Shown: one piece after another, positions 7,864 through 16,204 of the stretch
Numbering within the stretch: the first letter of the stretch is position 1
Layout of the letters: every line of letters begins with the position of its first letter
DNA from: Lysobacter_K koreensis
Lineage (GTDB): Bacteria > Pseudomonadota > Gammaproteobacteria > Xanthomonadales > Xanthomonadaceae
Assembly (NCBI RefSeq): GCF_042677045.1
Contig: NZ_JBHTIH010000002.1
Coordinates: 620,001-684,000 of the forward strand
DNA length: 64,000 nucleotides
Reading direction: 5' to 3'
Translations under genes and position numbers: made by a program
Notes under the pieces: generated by a model
The model's database searches: none
What the model was told of the DNA's origin: nothing
What the model saw: only the letters and a program-made list of their open reading frames with translations

Positions 7864-9108
7864 ATGCTGTCACTCCACTCCGCCCGGCAACGGGCGCGCA
7901 AGCCCGCCGACGCCCCGAAGATCGGCTTGGCGGTCGCCGGCGGCGGCCCGATCGGCGGCATGTACGAGTTGGGGGCGCTGCGCGCAATCGACGAGGCCTT
8001 CGACGGCCTCGACCTGACCCGGCTGGACTGCTACGTCGGGGTCAGCAGCGGCGCGTTCCTAGCCGCCGGGCTGGCCAACCGCATGGACACCGCCGAGATG
8101 TGCCGGATCTTCATCACCGGCGACAGCGACGATGTCCAGTTCAAGCCGGAAACCTTCATGCGCCCGGCGTTCCTTGAGTACGCCAAGCGCGCGGCCAGCC
8201 TGCCGCGGCTGGCCACGCAATTCTGGCGCGAACTGCTGTTCTCGCCGGTCGAGGCGCGTTGGGCCGACCTGGTCACCCGTTTCGGCGGGCTGGTGCCCAA
8301 TGGCCTGTTTGACAACGCGCAGGTCGAACGCTTCCTGCGCGAGACCTTCACCCGCCGCGGACGCAGCAACGACTTCCGCGAACTGGCGGCGCCGCTGTAC
8401 GTGGTGGCGGTCGACCTGGACAGCGGCGAGGCCGTGCGTTTCGGCGATGAAGGCTGGGACGACATGCCGATCTCCAAGGCGATCCAGGCCAGCGCCGCGC
8501 TGCCGGGCCTGTACCCGCCGGTGGAATTGCGTGACCGCCATTTCGTCGACGGTGCGTTGCGGCGGACAATGCACGCCTCGGTGGTGCTCGAGCGCGGCAT
8601 CGATCTGCTGATCGGCGTCAACCCGCTGGTGCCGTTCAACTCGCAGCGCGGCCCGGACAGCGACGTCGCCCGCAACCTCGCGTCGGGCGGCTTGCCCGCG
8701 GTGCTCTCGCAGACGTTCCGCACCCTGCTGCAGTCGCGCATGCAGGTCGGCCTGGCGCGCTACACCCAGCAGTACCCCAACATCGACCAGCTGGTGTTCG
8801 AACCCAACGCCGACGATGGCGAGCTGTTCTTCGCCAATGCCTTCAGCTTCTCGGCGCGCCGGCGCATCTGCGAGATCGCCTACCGAAACACCCTGGCCGA
8901 CCTGCGCAACCGCGCCGACGTACTGAGGCCGCTGCTGGCCGCGCACGATATCCGCCTGCGCGACGAAATCCTCGCCGACCAGCAACGCTCGATCCTCGAC
9001 GGCATCGCGCCGCCGGTGCGCGACACCGAAACCACCGCGCGCCTGAAACGCACGCTGGACGACGTCGAGCAACTGGTCGCGCAACGGCGTAGCCGCCGCA
9101 CGCGTTGA
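7864..9108 (+). CDS. Patatin-like phospholipase family protein
   Basis: A 414-residue predicted lipid acyl hydrolase. The patatin core shows the oxyanion loop GGGPIGGMYELG near residue 22, the nucleophile elbow GVSSGA near residue 60, and the dyad aspartate in VDGALRR near residue 225. The C-terminal part (about 260-414) is helical and charged. Lying between the PHA-system gene and a phasin, it could act on granule lipid or polyester; this is inference. A membrane-phospholipid role is equally possible. Confidence 0.88.
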   Translation: MLSLHSARQRARKPADAPKIGLAVAGGGPIGGMYELGALRAIDEAFDGLDLTRLDCYVGVSSGAFLAAGLANRMDTAEMCRIFITGDSDDVQFKPETFMRPAFLEYAKRAASLPRLATQFWRELLFSPVEARWADLVTRFGGLVPNGLFDNAQVERFLRETFTRRGRSNDFRELAAPLYVVAVDLDSGEAVRFGDEGWDDMPISKAIQASAALPGLYPPVELRDRHFVDGALRRTMHASVVLERGIDLLIGVNPLVPFNSQRGPDSDVARNLASGGLPAVLSQTFRTLLQSRMQVGLARYTQQYPNIDQLVFEPNADDGELFFANAFSFSARRRICEIAYRNTLADLRNRADVLRPLLAAHDIRLRDEILADQQRSILDGIAPPVRDTETTARLKRTLDDVEQLVAQRRSRRTR

Positions 9109-9200
9109 GCTTTCGCGCCGGCCGGCGCGGGGCTGGTGTGAAAGCTCTAGATCGCCGGGTGATCGTGGCCCGACACCATCACGCCCGGAGCGGCAACCCC

Positions 9201-9827
9201 ATGGCCACGTTCAAGAAGACTGCGAAGAAAACCGCTGGAAAGACCCGTTCGAGCGGCAGCCCGAGCGCGCAGGAACAGGCCGAGCGCCTGTCGAGATCGC
9301 TGAGCGAATCGGCGCAGCAGATCTGGCTCGCGGGCGTGGGTGCGTTTGGCCGCGCGCAGGCCGAGGGCACCAAGTTGTTCGAAGGACTGGTCAAGGAAGG
9401 TCTGGGCCTTGAGCAGACCGCGCGCAAATTCGCCGGTGGCCAGGCCGAGGCCGTGCGCGATGCGGTCGAGTCCAAGGTCGGCCACGCGCGCGAACGCGCC
9501 GCCGATACCTGGGACCGGCTGGAAAGCGTGTTCGAGGACCGCGTGCACCGGGCGTTGGTCAAGCTCGGCGTGCCGGGCCGCGCGGATATCTCCGACCTGA
9601 GCCGGCGCGTCGACACGTTGACCGCCGAATTGCGCAAGCAAGGCGGCGGCAAGCCAGCGGCTACCTCTGCCGCGCGCAAGCCCGCTAGGAAAGCCGCCCC
9701 GGCTGGCGCCGCCAGCACGCGCGTGGCGAAGAAGCCCGCTGCCAAGAAAGCCACCGCGAAGAAGCTGGCCGCGAAGAAGACCGCGCGCAAGTCGATCGCC
9801 ACGCCGAAGCCGCCGATCGCGCCATAA
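9201..9827 (+). CDS. Phasin-family protein with lysine/alanine-rich tail
   Basis: A 208-residue protein. An amphipathic helical region at about residues 25-135 (QQIWLAGVGAFGRAQAEG, LFEGLVKEGLGLEQTARKF) is typical of phasins that coat polyhydroxyalkanoate granules. The tail from about 150 is a run of AAKK and ARK repeats resembling histone H1/AlgP-like DNA-binding tails. Phasins with such tails can link granules to the nucleoid in other bacteria. A second phasin-like gene lies at 14544-14939. ATG 9201 is chosen for the MATFKKTAKK start. Confidence 0.85.
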   Translation: MATFKKTAKKTAGKTRSSGSPSAQEQAERLSRSLSESAQQIWLAGVGAFGRAQAEGTKLFEGLVKEGLGLEQTARKFAGGQAEAVRDAVESKVGHARERAADTWDRLESVFEDRVHRALVKLGVPGRADISDLSRRVDTLTAELRKQGGGKPAATSAARKPARKAAPAGAASTRVAKKPAAKKATAKKLAAKKTARKSIATPKPPIAP

Positions 9828-9886
9828 CCGACAGTTCTTTCGGCAATTCTTCCGGCACCACCGCGCGGCACGGCCGCGCGCGTTCC

Positions 9887-9948
9887 AAGCCCGCCAGTTC
9901 GCCCGCCCGTATGCTCCCCTCCCCTTACGGCCCCGGACTGGCGGGCTT
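9887..9948 (+). terminator. Long-loop hairpin downstream of the phasin gene
   Basis: A perfect 12-bp stem, AAGCCCGCCAGT at 9887-9898 and ACTGGCGGGCTT at 9937-9948, encloses a 38-base loop and is followed by TCTT. It may act as a terminator for the phasin gene. The rest of 9828-10098 holds no gene I can support. Confidence 0.45.
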
Positions 9949-10098
9949 TCTTGTGCGTACCGCTCGGGCATGCTTGCCACTCGACCGGAAGGCGCGGTGA
10001 ACGCCCGGCATCCGATCTGCCCAGACGTGCCGCAACTCACTTATCGCGCACCTGCGCGACGGTATATTGCGCGGGTTCGCAGCAGGCGCAGGAAACGC

Positions 10099-11067
10099 AT
10101 GCCCACGGTTTTGTTGGTAGTGAACGCGCTCGGGATCGCCCTGGTGGTTGGTGGGGCTCTGAGTGCGTATTTGTGGTGGGTTCGTCGCAAGCAGCTCGAG
10201 GTCAGCGGCGGCATCCGCGCGTTGGCCGGGATGCGCTGGCGCGAGTTCTCGCGCTTCGTGATCGAGGCACTGCACGCGCAGGGTTTCGAGGCCAGCCGCA
10301 TCGAGCCGGCGGCTGACTCGGGCCAGCAAGCCGACCTGTTGCTGAGCCGCGGCGAGCAGACCTGGCTGCTCAGCTGCAAGCAAAGCGCCAACTACCGGAT
10401 CAGCGCGGCCCAGGTGGCCGAGTTGGCCATCGCAGTGCGCGATAGCGGCGCTGCCGGCGGCATCCTCGCCACGCTCGGCCGGATCGAACCGCAAGCCCGC
10501 GAGCGGTCGCAGGGCATCGAGCTGATCGACGGCGCGACCTTGTGGCCGCTGGTCGATCCGCTGCTGCCGCCCAGCCTGCACCAGCATCTCGCCCAGCAGG
10601 CGCTCGCCCGCACCAAACGCGCGCTGGTGGGTGCCTGGCTGGCGGCGCTGTTGTTCGGGGGGGCGCTTGCATTGGCGCTTACCGATTCGTCGCCACGCCC
10701 TGCACCTCCTGGTCCCGCAATGACTTCCACGCCCTCTCCCGCACCTGCGCCACCGCCCGCGGCACGCGCGCCAGCGCCAGCTGCCACGCCGAAGGCCGCC
10801 TTGCCGCCCGCGCCTATGCTGAGCGAGGACGAGCAGCGCCGGCAGGTGATGGAAGTCGTCTCCGCGTTGCCCGGCATCGAGCGCGCGGTTTGGTCGACCC
10901 GCTCGACGCTATTGGTCTACGTCAGCGCGCAGGACGACGACCAACGCGTGGCGCGCATCTGCAAGGCCCTGGAGCGGTTCGACGAGTTGCGTGCCGCGCG
11001 CCTGCACCTGCAACCGCCGCCCGGAAGCGCATCGGCGGTGCGCTTCGTCCAGTGCCAGCTGTTCTGA
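10099..11067 (+). CDS. Membrane-anchored Mrr-like restriction endonuclease-fold protein
   Basis: A 322-residue protein. It has an N-terminal transmembrane helix (about 4-27), then an Mrr-type nuclease-fold domain at about 40-160. That domain contains a possible catalytic core, QQADLLL then WLLSCKQS, compatible with the D...(D/E/Q)xK pattern. A second transmembrane helix (about 178-196), a proline/alanine linker and a C-terminal domain (about 250-322, ending VRFVQCQLF) follow. No methyltransferase or other restriction gene is adjacent, so a defence role is unsupported. The start ATG 10099 follows a GCAGGAAA stretch. Confidence 0.65.
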   Translation: MPTVLLVVNALGIALVVGGALSAYLWWVRRKQLEVSGGIRALAGMRWREFSRFVIEALHAQGFEASRIEPAADSGQQADLLLSRGEQTWLLSCKQSANYRISAAQVAELAIAVRDSGAAGGILATLGRIEPQARERSQGIELIDGATLWPLVDPLLPPSLHQHLAQQALARTKRALVGAWLAALLFGGALALALTDSSPRPAPPGPAMTSTPSPAPAPPPAARAPAPAATPKAALPPAPMLSEDEQRRQVMEVVSALPGIERAVWSTRSTLLVYVSAQDDDQRVARICKALERFDELRAARLHLQPPPGSASAVRFVQCQLF

Positions 11068-11194
11068 CCGACGCCACCCGCCCAGCCGCGAGCGATTGGC
11101 TGGCAAGCCTGACGCCCGCGGCAGACAGTTGCCGCACAGGACCGCGAGAACGGCCGGGGAACCGGGCCCTACGACCCCGTTCCGCCAGTCGAGG

Positions 11195-13201
11195 CTACCA
11201 GTGCACGCCGCGCATCACCGCGGCGAACGCGATCTGCTCGTTGCTGGCCTGCTCGTCCTTGATGCCCTTCTTGTCGCCCTTGGCCGCGGCCGAATCCGGG
11301 AACAGCTCGAACGCGGTGTTCATCACCACTTCGTAGGCCTTCGGCGCCACCGCATTGAGCAGCGCCGAGAAGATGCCCAGCCGCGTCGCGATCCGGCTGG
11401 GCTTCTCGATGATCGCTTTGACCAGCAGGTCGGCCGCCTCGTCCGGGGTCAGCGTGGGGACGCTGTCGTACATCTTGGTCGGCGCGATCATCGGCGTCTT
11501 CACCAGCGGCATGTTGATCGTGGTGAAGCTGATGCCCTTGCCCGACAGCTCGCCCTGCGCGCAGCGGCTGAACGCGTCCAGTGCCGCCTTCGAGGCCACG
11601 TAGGCCGAGAACCGCGGCGAGCTGGCGAGCACGCCGATCGAGCTGATGTTGATGATGTGGCCCCGGCGGCGCTCGGTCATCTTCGGCATGAAGCCCATGA
11701 TCAGGCGCAGGCTGCCGAAGTAGTTGAGCTGCATCGTGCGCTCGAAGTCGTGGAAGCGGTCGTACGACAGCTCGATCGAACGGCGGATCGAGCGGCCGGC
11801 GTTGTTGATGAGGATGTCGACGTGGTCGTGCTCGGCAAGCACCTGCTTGACCAGCCGGTCGCAGTCGGCCAGGTCGGCCAGGTCGGCGGTGTAGGCGAAC
11901 ACCTTGCCGCCGGCGGCCTTCATCGCGTCGCGCGCCTTGAACAGCTCCTCCTCGCCGCGCGCAACGATGATCGTGACCGCGCCCGCGGCGGCGACCTTCT
12001 CGGCGGTCGCCAAACCAATCCCCGACGAGCCGCCGGTGATCACGACCACCTTGTTGCGCACCTTGCCCTTGAGCGTGCGGTCGACGAACAGGTCCGGGTC
12101 GAGGTGGCGTTCCCAGTAGTCCCACAGCCGCCACGCGTAGCTGTCCAGCGGCGGCACCGTGATGCCGGTGCCCTTGAGCGCGCGCTCGGTCTCGCGGTTG
12201 TCGAAACGGGTCGGATAGGTGATGAACTTCAAGGTCTCCTTGGGGATCTTGAAGTCGCGCAGCAGCATGCCAATGAAGCGCCTCACCGGTGGCAGGTTGC
12301 CGACCGCGCCGCGCACGCCGCTGGGCACGAACGCGAACATGCGCGCGTCGATGCGCATGGTCATCTCCGGCGCGTGGCCGGCGCGCGCGAAGGTGTTGAG
12401 CACCTCGCCTACGCGCATCGGTTCCGGATCGGTCAGGTGGAAGCACTGCCCGTCGAGCTTGGACTTGTGCGCGATGTGATCCATCGCGTCGACCACGAAG
12501 TCCACCGGCACGATGTTGATCCGCCCACCCTCGATGCCGAGCGTCGGCATCCACGGCGGCAGCATCTCGCGCAGCTTCTTGAGAAAGGTGAAGAAGTAGT
12601 ACGGACCGTCGATCTTGTCCATCTCGCCGGTCTGCGAGTGGCCGACGACCATGCCGGGTCGGTAGATGCGCCACGCAATGCGTTTCTCGTTGCGGACCAG
12701 GCCTTCGGAATCGTGCTTGGTGCGCAGATACGGGTCGTCCAGGCCCTCGGCCTCATCAAACATGTCCTCGCGGAACACGCCGGGGTACAAGCCCGCCGCC
12801 GCGATCGAGCTGGTGTGGTGGAAGCAGCCGGCCTTGATCGCCACCGCCAGTTCCAGCGCGTGTGCCGTGCCATCGATGTTGGCCTTGCGCTGCGACTCGG
12901 CGCTGGCGGTGAGGTCATAGACCGCCGCCAGGTGGAAGAAGTGCTTGACCTTGCCCGACAGCGCGCGCAGCTGCGCCGCGCTGAGCCCGCACTTGGGCGC
13001 GGTCATGTCGCCGGTCACCACCACCACGCGCTTCATGTCCCAGCCCATCTTCCGGGCGATGGCTTCGAGCTTCTTCTGCGAGTCCTTGCGCACCAGCACG
13101 TGGACCAGGCCGGGCGACTTGGCGGTGCCCTTGCGCGCGAGCAGCTTGCTGACGAGGTAGCGTCCGATGAATCCCGTCGCGCCGGTGACGAAGTAGCTCA
13201 T
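11195..13201 (-). CDS. Two-domain fatty acyl-CoA reductase / SDR-family oxidoreductase
   Basis: A 668-residue protein with two Rossmann modules. The N-terminal part (about 1-370) starts with VTGATGFIGRYL and has the YLRTKHDSEGL active-site segment, as in NAD-binding_4 acyl-CoA reductases. The C-terminal classical SDR domain (about 385-640) shows VVITGGSSGIGLATAE, NNAGRSIRRS and SAYVASKAAL. This order and length recall the bacterial reductases that convert fatty acyl-CoA to fatty aldehyde and alcohol (Marinobacter type, from memory). The substrate is inferred. An acyl-CoA-binding protein gene is divergent next door, followed by a TetR regulator, consistent with acyl-CoA metabolism. Confidence 0.85.
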   Translation of the reverse strand: MSYFVTGATGFIGRYLVSKLLARKGTAKSPGLVHVLVRKDSQKKLEAIARKMGWDMKRVVVVTGDMTAPKCGLSAAQLRALSGKVKHFFHLAAVYDLTASAESQRKANIDGTAHALELAVAIKAGCFHHTSSIAAAGLYPGVFREDMFDEAEGLDDPYLRTKHDSEGLVRNEKRIAWRIYRPGMVVGHSQTGEMDKIDGPYYFFTFLKKLREMLPPWMPTLGIEGGRINIVPVDFVVDAMDHIAHKSKLDGQCFHLTDPEPMRVGEVLNTFARAGHAPEMTMRIDARMFAFVPSGVRGAVGNLPPVRRFIGMLLRDFKIPKETLKFITYPTRFDNRETERALKGTGITVPPLDSYAWRLWDYWERHLDPDLFVDRTLKGKVRNKVVVITGGSSGIGLATAEKVAAAGAVTIIVARGEEELFKARDAMKAAGGKVFAYTADLADLADCDRLVKQVLAEHDHVDILINNAGRSIRRSIELSYDRFHDFERTMQLNYFGSLRLIMGFMPKMTERRRGHIINISSIGVLASSPRFSAYVASKAALDAFSRCAQGELSGKGISFTTINMPLVKTPMIAPTKMYDSVPTLTPDEAADLLVKAIIEKPSRIATRLGIFSALLNAVAPKAYEVVMNTAFELFPDSAAAKGDKKGIKDEQASNEQIAFAAVMRGVHW

Positions 13202-13354
13202 GCCCTCTCCTGCCCCATGGTCGGCCGCGATGCGGCGCCTAGGCCACTACGGTGCCAGAGCGCGGGGCGACCCACAATTCCCCGCCGTATTGACCACCCA
13301 GACGGTGCATGCTGTCATTCGGCCACACGTCGCGCGCCTGGGAGGGCAACAGCC

Positions 13355-13612
13355 ATGTCGGACCTCAAGACCACGTTCGAGCAGGCCGCCAAGGCCGTGC
13401 ACGACCTGCCAGAACGGCCGGACAACGAGACCCTGCTGCGCCTGTACGCGCTCTACAAACAGGGCGCAGAGGGCGACGTCAGCGGGCCGAAGCCGGGCTT
13501 CTTCGACTTCGTCGGCACCGCCAAATACGAGGCCTGGGCCAAGCTCAAGGGCACCGGGCAGGAAGACGCGATGCAGAAGTACGTCGACCTCGTCAACAAG
13601 CTGCGCGGTTGA
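13355..13612 (+). CDS. Acyl-CoA-binding protein
   Basis: An 85-residue protein of the ACBP family: LKTTFEQAAKAV, then LYALYKQGAEGDV and KYEAWAKLKGTGQEDAM, holding the conserved YK-Q and K-AW-K acyl-CoA contacts. Length equals that of stand-alone ACBPs. It binds long-chain acyl-CoA and may supply the divergently encoded acyl-CoA reductase. Start ATG 13355 follows GGGAGGGCAACAGCC. Confidence 0.93.
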   Translation: MSDLKTTFEQAAKAVHDLPERPDNETLLRLYALYKQGAEGDVSGPKPGFFDFVGTAKYEAWAKLKGTGQEDAMQKYVDLVNKLRG

Positions 13613-13692
13613 TGCCGTCGATGGCGGGCCGGCGCCGCGCGAACGGATCGATGCCGAACACCTGCCCGCTCCGGCACCCGGCGTACTGACCC

Positions 13693-14319
13693 GTGGCCAA
13701 GCACACCCGCCAGCGCATCCTCGACGCCAGCCTGGCGATGTTCAACGCGCAGGGCGAGCCGAACGTCACCACCAACCATATCGCCGACGAGCTGGAGATC
13801 AGCCCGGGCAACCTGTACTACCACTTCCGCAACAAGGACGACATCATCGAGCACCTGTTCGCGCGCTACGAGGAGCGCATGGACACCGCGCTCGCCGCGC
13901 CGCAAGGCAGGCTGCCGGGGCTGGAGGACATCTGGCTGCAGCTGCACCTGGTGTTCGAGTGCATCTGGGACTACCGCTTCCTGTATCGCGACCTGGTCGA
14001 GATCCTCAGCCGCAACCGCCGCGTGCGGCTGCGCTTCGCGCGCATCCTACGGCGTGCCGACGAGCAGGCCCACGCGGTGATGCGCGGGCTGTCTCAGGCC
14101 GGGGTGATGCGCGCCTCCGGCGACGAGCTCGCCGCGACCGCGACCAACGTGCTGGTGATCGCCACGTTCTGGCTCAACTACGCCTCCGCGCGCGGCGACA
14201 AAGACGAGCACGCCGCGATCCGCGACGGCATCGTCCAGGTGATGATGTTGATGGCACCGTTCCTGCGCGACGCCGAACGCGTGCACCTCAACACCCTGAT
14301 TCGCGCCTACCTCGATTGA
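13693..14319 (+). CDS. TetR/AcrR-family transcriptional regulator
   Basis: A 208-residue regulator. The helix-turn-helix at residues 5-50 has the family pattern TRQRILDASLAMF, then VTTNHIADELEISPGNLYYHF. The C-terminal domain (about 80-205) is a helical ligand-binding domain. The start is GTG at 13693; no ATG lies before the conserved TRQRIL. Position after ACBP and near the acyl-CoA reductase suggests it senses an acyl-CoA or fatty acid and controls these genes. That is an inference; no operator was identified. Confidence 0.88.
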   Translation: MAKHTRQRILDASLAMFNAQGEPNVTTNHIADELEISPGNLYYHFRNKDDIIEHLFARYEERMDTALAAPQGRLPGLEDIWLQLHLVFECIWDYRFLYRDLVEILSRNRRVRLRFARILRRADEQAHAVMRGLSQAGVMRASGDELAATATNVLVIATFWLNYASARGDKDEHAAIRDGIVQVMMLMAPFLRDAERVHLNTLIRAYLD

Positions 14320-14336
14320 TTGCAGACACCGCTCTG

Positions 14337-14450
14337 CCCCCTCCTTTGCAAAAGGAGGGCCGGGGAGGATTTGCTTTTGCTTGCCGGCTTCCACAGGAGG
14401 GTGCTGGCACAAGCGCAAATCCCCCTCAATCCCCCTTTTTCAAAGGGGGA
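14337..14450. repeat. Composite palindromic repeat, GGATTTGC family, copy 1
   Basis: Two hairpin modules. Module 1 (14337-14374) is CCTCCTTT-loop-AAAGGAGG followed by GGGGAGGATTTGC. Module 2 (14415-14449) is GCAAATCCCCCTC followed by CCCCCTTT-loop-AAAGGGGG. The shared GCAAATCC/GGATTTGC ends face inward here, opposite to the two other copies at 16051-16168 and 60722-60830. Confidence 0.75.
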
Positions 14451-14483
14451 AGCTAAAAGTCCTGCCTGTGCAGCAACCCCATA

Positions 14484-14519
14484 ACGACAACGCCCCCGCT
14501 TTCGCGAGGGCGCTGTCGT
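14484..14519. terminator. Hairpin between TetR and phasin-like genes
   Basis: Inverted repeat ACGACA-A-CGCCC paired with GGGCG-C-TGTCGT around a 12-base loop, located between convergent gene ends. No clear T-run follows on either strand, so it is a terminator-like hairpin only. Confidence 0.4.
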
Positions 14520-14543
14520 CCACTTACGGTGGAGAGAGAGACT

Positions 14544-14939
14544 TTAGGCCGAGCGGGCCGTGCGCTGGGCTGGCTTGCGGGCCGCGGGACGGCGCACCGC
14601 CTTGGTCGCCGCCGGCTTGCGTCGGGCCGGCTTGGCGGCCTTCGGCTTCAAGCCGAGCTTGTCGAGCACCGGCGCCAAGCGCGCCTCGACTTCGCCGCTG
14701 AACCTGACCACGGTCGGCTCGACCTGGCCGCGCACGTTGTCGAGGCCATGGCGCACGTTGCTGGTGGCACCGTTGGCGAGCTGCGCGGCGCGGCGTTGCA
14801 ACGCCTGCAGCCCCTCGACCATACGCGCGCTGCCATCGACCAGTTCGCGGCGGGTCATGGCGACCACGCCCAAGCCAGCCAGCCACACGTGGCGCGCGGT
14901 GGTCTGGGTGGCAGGGGACTTGCGGTTCTTGGCAGCCAT
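14544..14939 (-). CDS. Small phasin-like protein with lysine/alanine-rich tail
   Basis: A 131-residue protein with the same plan as the phasin at 9201-9827. RHVWLAGLGVVAMTRRELVDG near the start parallels the IWLAGVGAFG segment. A helical middle (VRHGLDNVRGQVEP) leads to a tail rich in KPAARK/RRPA repeats. Start ATG 14939 (MAAKNRKS) was preferred to a longer frame because the conserved WLAG helix then lies near residue 20, as in related proteins. The Lys-rich tail could bind DNA; this is inferred from composition. Confidence 0.75.
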   Translation of the reverse strand: MAAKNRKSPATQTTARHVWLAGLGVVAMTRRELVDGSARMVEGLQALQRRAAQLANGATSNVRHGLDNVRGQVEPTVVRFSGEVEARLAPVLDKLGLKPKAAKPARRKPAATKAVRRPAARKPAQRTARSA

Positions 14940-15111
14940 CGGTTTGCTCCGCGCGCCGACCGTTGGGCCGGCTTCACGGTGGGCACTTTGGCGCGTCCCC
15001 ATGGAGCAATCACACTAGCGCCGGCACCGCCCCATCCCTGCAGAGCAGCCCTTGCACAGCATGGGGCGACGGCGGGATGCTGGGCGCCAACCGACCAACA
15101 AAGGACCGTCG

Positions 15112-15966
15112 ATGGCTGCCAAATCCTCCTGGGCTGCGTTTCCGCACGACGCCAAGGGCTTCGCCTACGCCGGCGACGCGTTGAAAAAGGCTTGGCCGAA
15201 ACTGCACGCCGGCGACACCGAGCCTTACCCCGATGCAAAGCATGCCGCGGCCTTGCTCGCGGCGGCCGGCAAGGCCGCGCCGAAGGGGCTGGATGCCGAG
15301 GCGCTGGCCCTGGCACTGCAGGACGCCTGGCGTGCGTTCCACCGCGGCGACTTCCAGGCCGCGTTCAATGCCGGCGAGAAACTCGGGCCTCTGGGCGCGT
15401 CGGTCGCGGTCAAGGCGCTGGGCATCCACGCGACCTATCTGGTCGATGACGACGGCGAGAAGCTCAAGCGCTTCGAGCAGGCGTCCAAACTCGCCGAAGC
15501 CGCGGTCAAGGCGCTGCCCAACGAGGCCAACAGCCACTACCGCCACGCCTTCGCGCTGGGCCGCTACAGCCAGCACTTGGGGCTGCTCAAAGCGATCAAG
15601 CAAGGCATCGCCGGCAAGGTGCGCAGCGCGCTCGACGCCACACTGGAACTGTCGCCGAAGCATGCCGAGGCACACACCGCGATGGCGCTGTACCACGCCG
15701 AGATCATCGGCAAGGTCGGCGCCATGCTCGGCGGCCTGACCTACGGCGCCAAGGCCGCCGAGGCCGACCGCCACATCAAGACCGCGCTCAAGCTGACCCC
15801 GGATTCGCCGATCGCCCACATCGAGCACGGCAACGTGCTGATGCTGCTGCACGGCGACAAGCAGGAAGCCGCGGCCGCGGCCGCCTACGAGAAGGCTGCC
15901 AAGCTCAAGCCGCTCGATGCGATGGAGGCGCTGGACGCGGCCTACGCCCGGTCGCAGCTCGAATGA
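15112..15966 (+). CDS. TPR-like helical repeat protein
   Basis: A 284-residue soluble protein built of helical pairs with tetratricopeptide-like spacing: ALALALQDAWRAFHRGDFQAAFNAG, AKLAEAAVKALPNEANSHYRHAF, ALDATLELSPKHAEAHTAMALYHAE and KTALKLTPDSPIAHIEHGNVL each end in the P-x8-Y/H pattern. No signal peptide or enzymatic motif is seen. Such proteins are scaffolds; the partner is unknown. A neighbouring phasin-like gene is divergent. Confidence 0.7.
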   Translation: MAAKSSWAAFPHDAKGFAYAGDALKKAWPKLHAGDTEPYPDAKHAAALLAAAGKAAPKGLDAEALALALQDAWRAFHRGDFQAAFNAGEKLGPLGASVAVKALGIHATYLVDDDGEKLKRFEQASKLAEAAVKALPNEANSHYRHAFALGRYSQHLGLLKAIKQGIAGKVRSALDATLELSPKHAEAHTAMALYHAEIIGKVGAMLGGLTYGAKAAEADRHIKTALKLTPDSPIAHIEHGNVLMLLHGDKQEAAAAAAYEKAAKLKPLDAMEALDAAYARSQLE

Positions 15967-16017
15967 CGCGCTTTACCGCCTGGCACGCCCACCGCGGCAG
16001 CACAGTTGCGCCGTGGC

Positions 16018-16168
<151 letters not shown>

Positions 16169-16204
16169 TGTGGCTTTGTTCGCCGGCAGCCGCAACAGCC
16201 GCGG

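Noticed and set aside
10099..11067. A type IV restriction system
   Set aside because: The domain is membrane-flanked and solitary, with an uncertain catalytic core; nothing else supports defence.
10991..13612. An 873-codon plus-strand open frame ending in the acyl-CoA-binding protein
   Set aside because: Only the last 85 codons are ACBP; the remainder is antisense to the acyl-CoA reductase and has the composition of a shadow frame.
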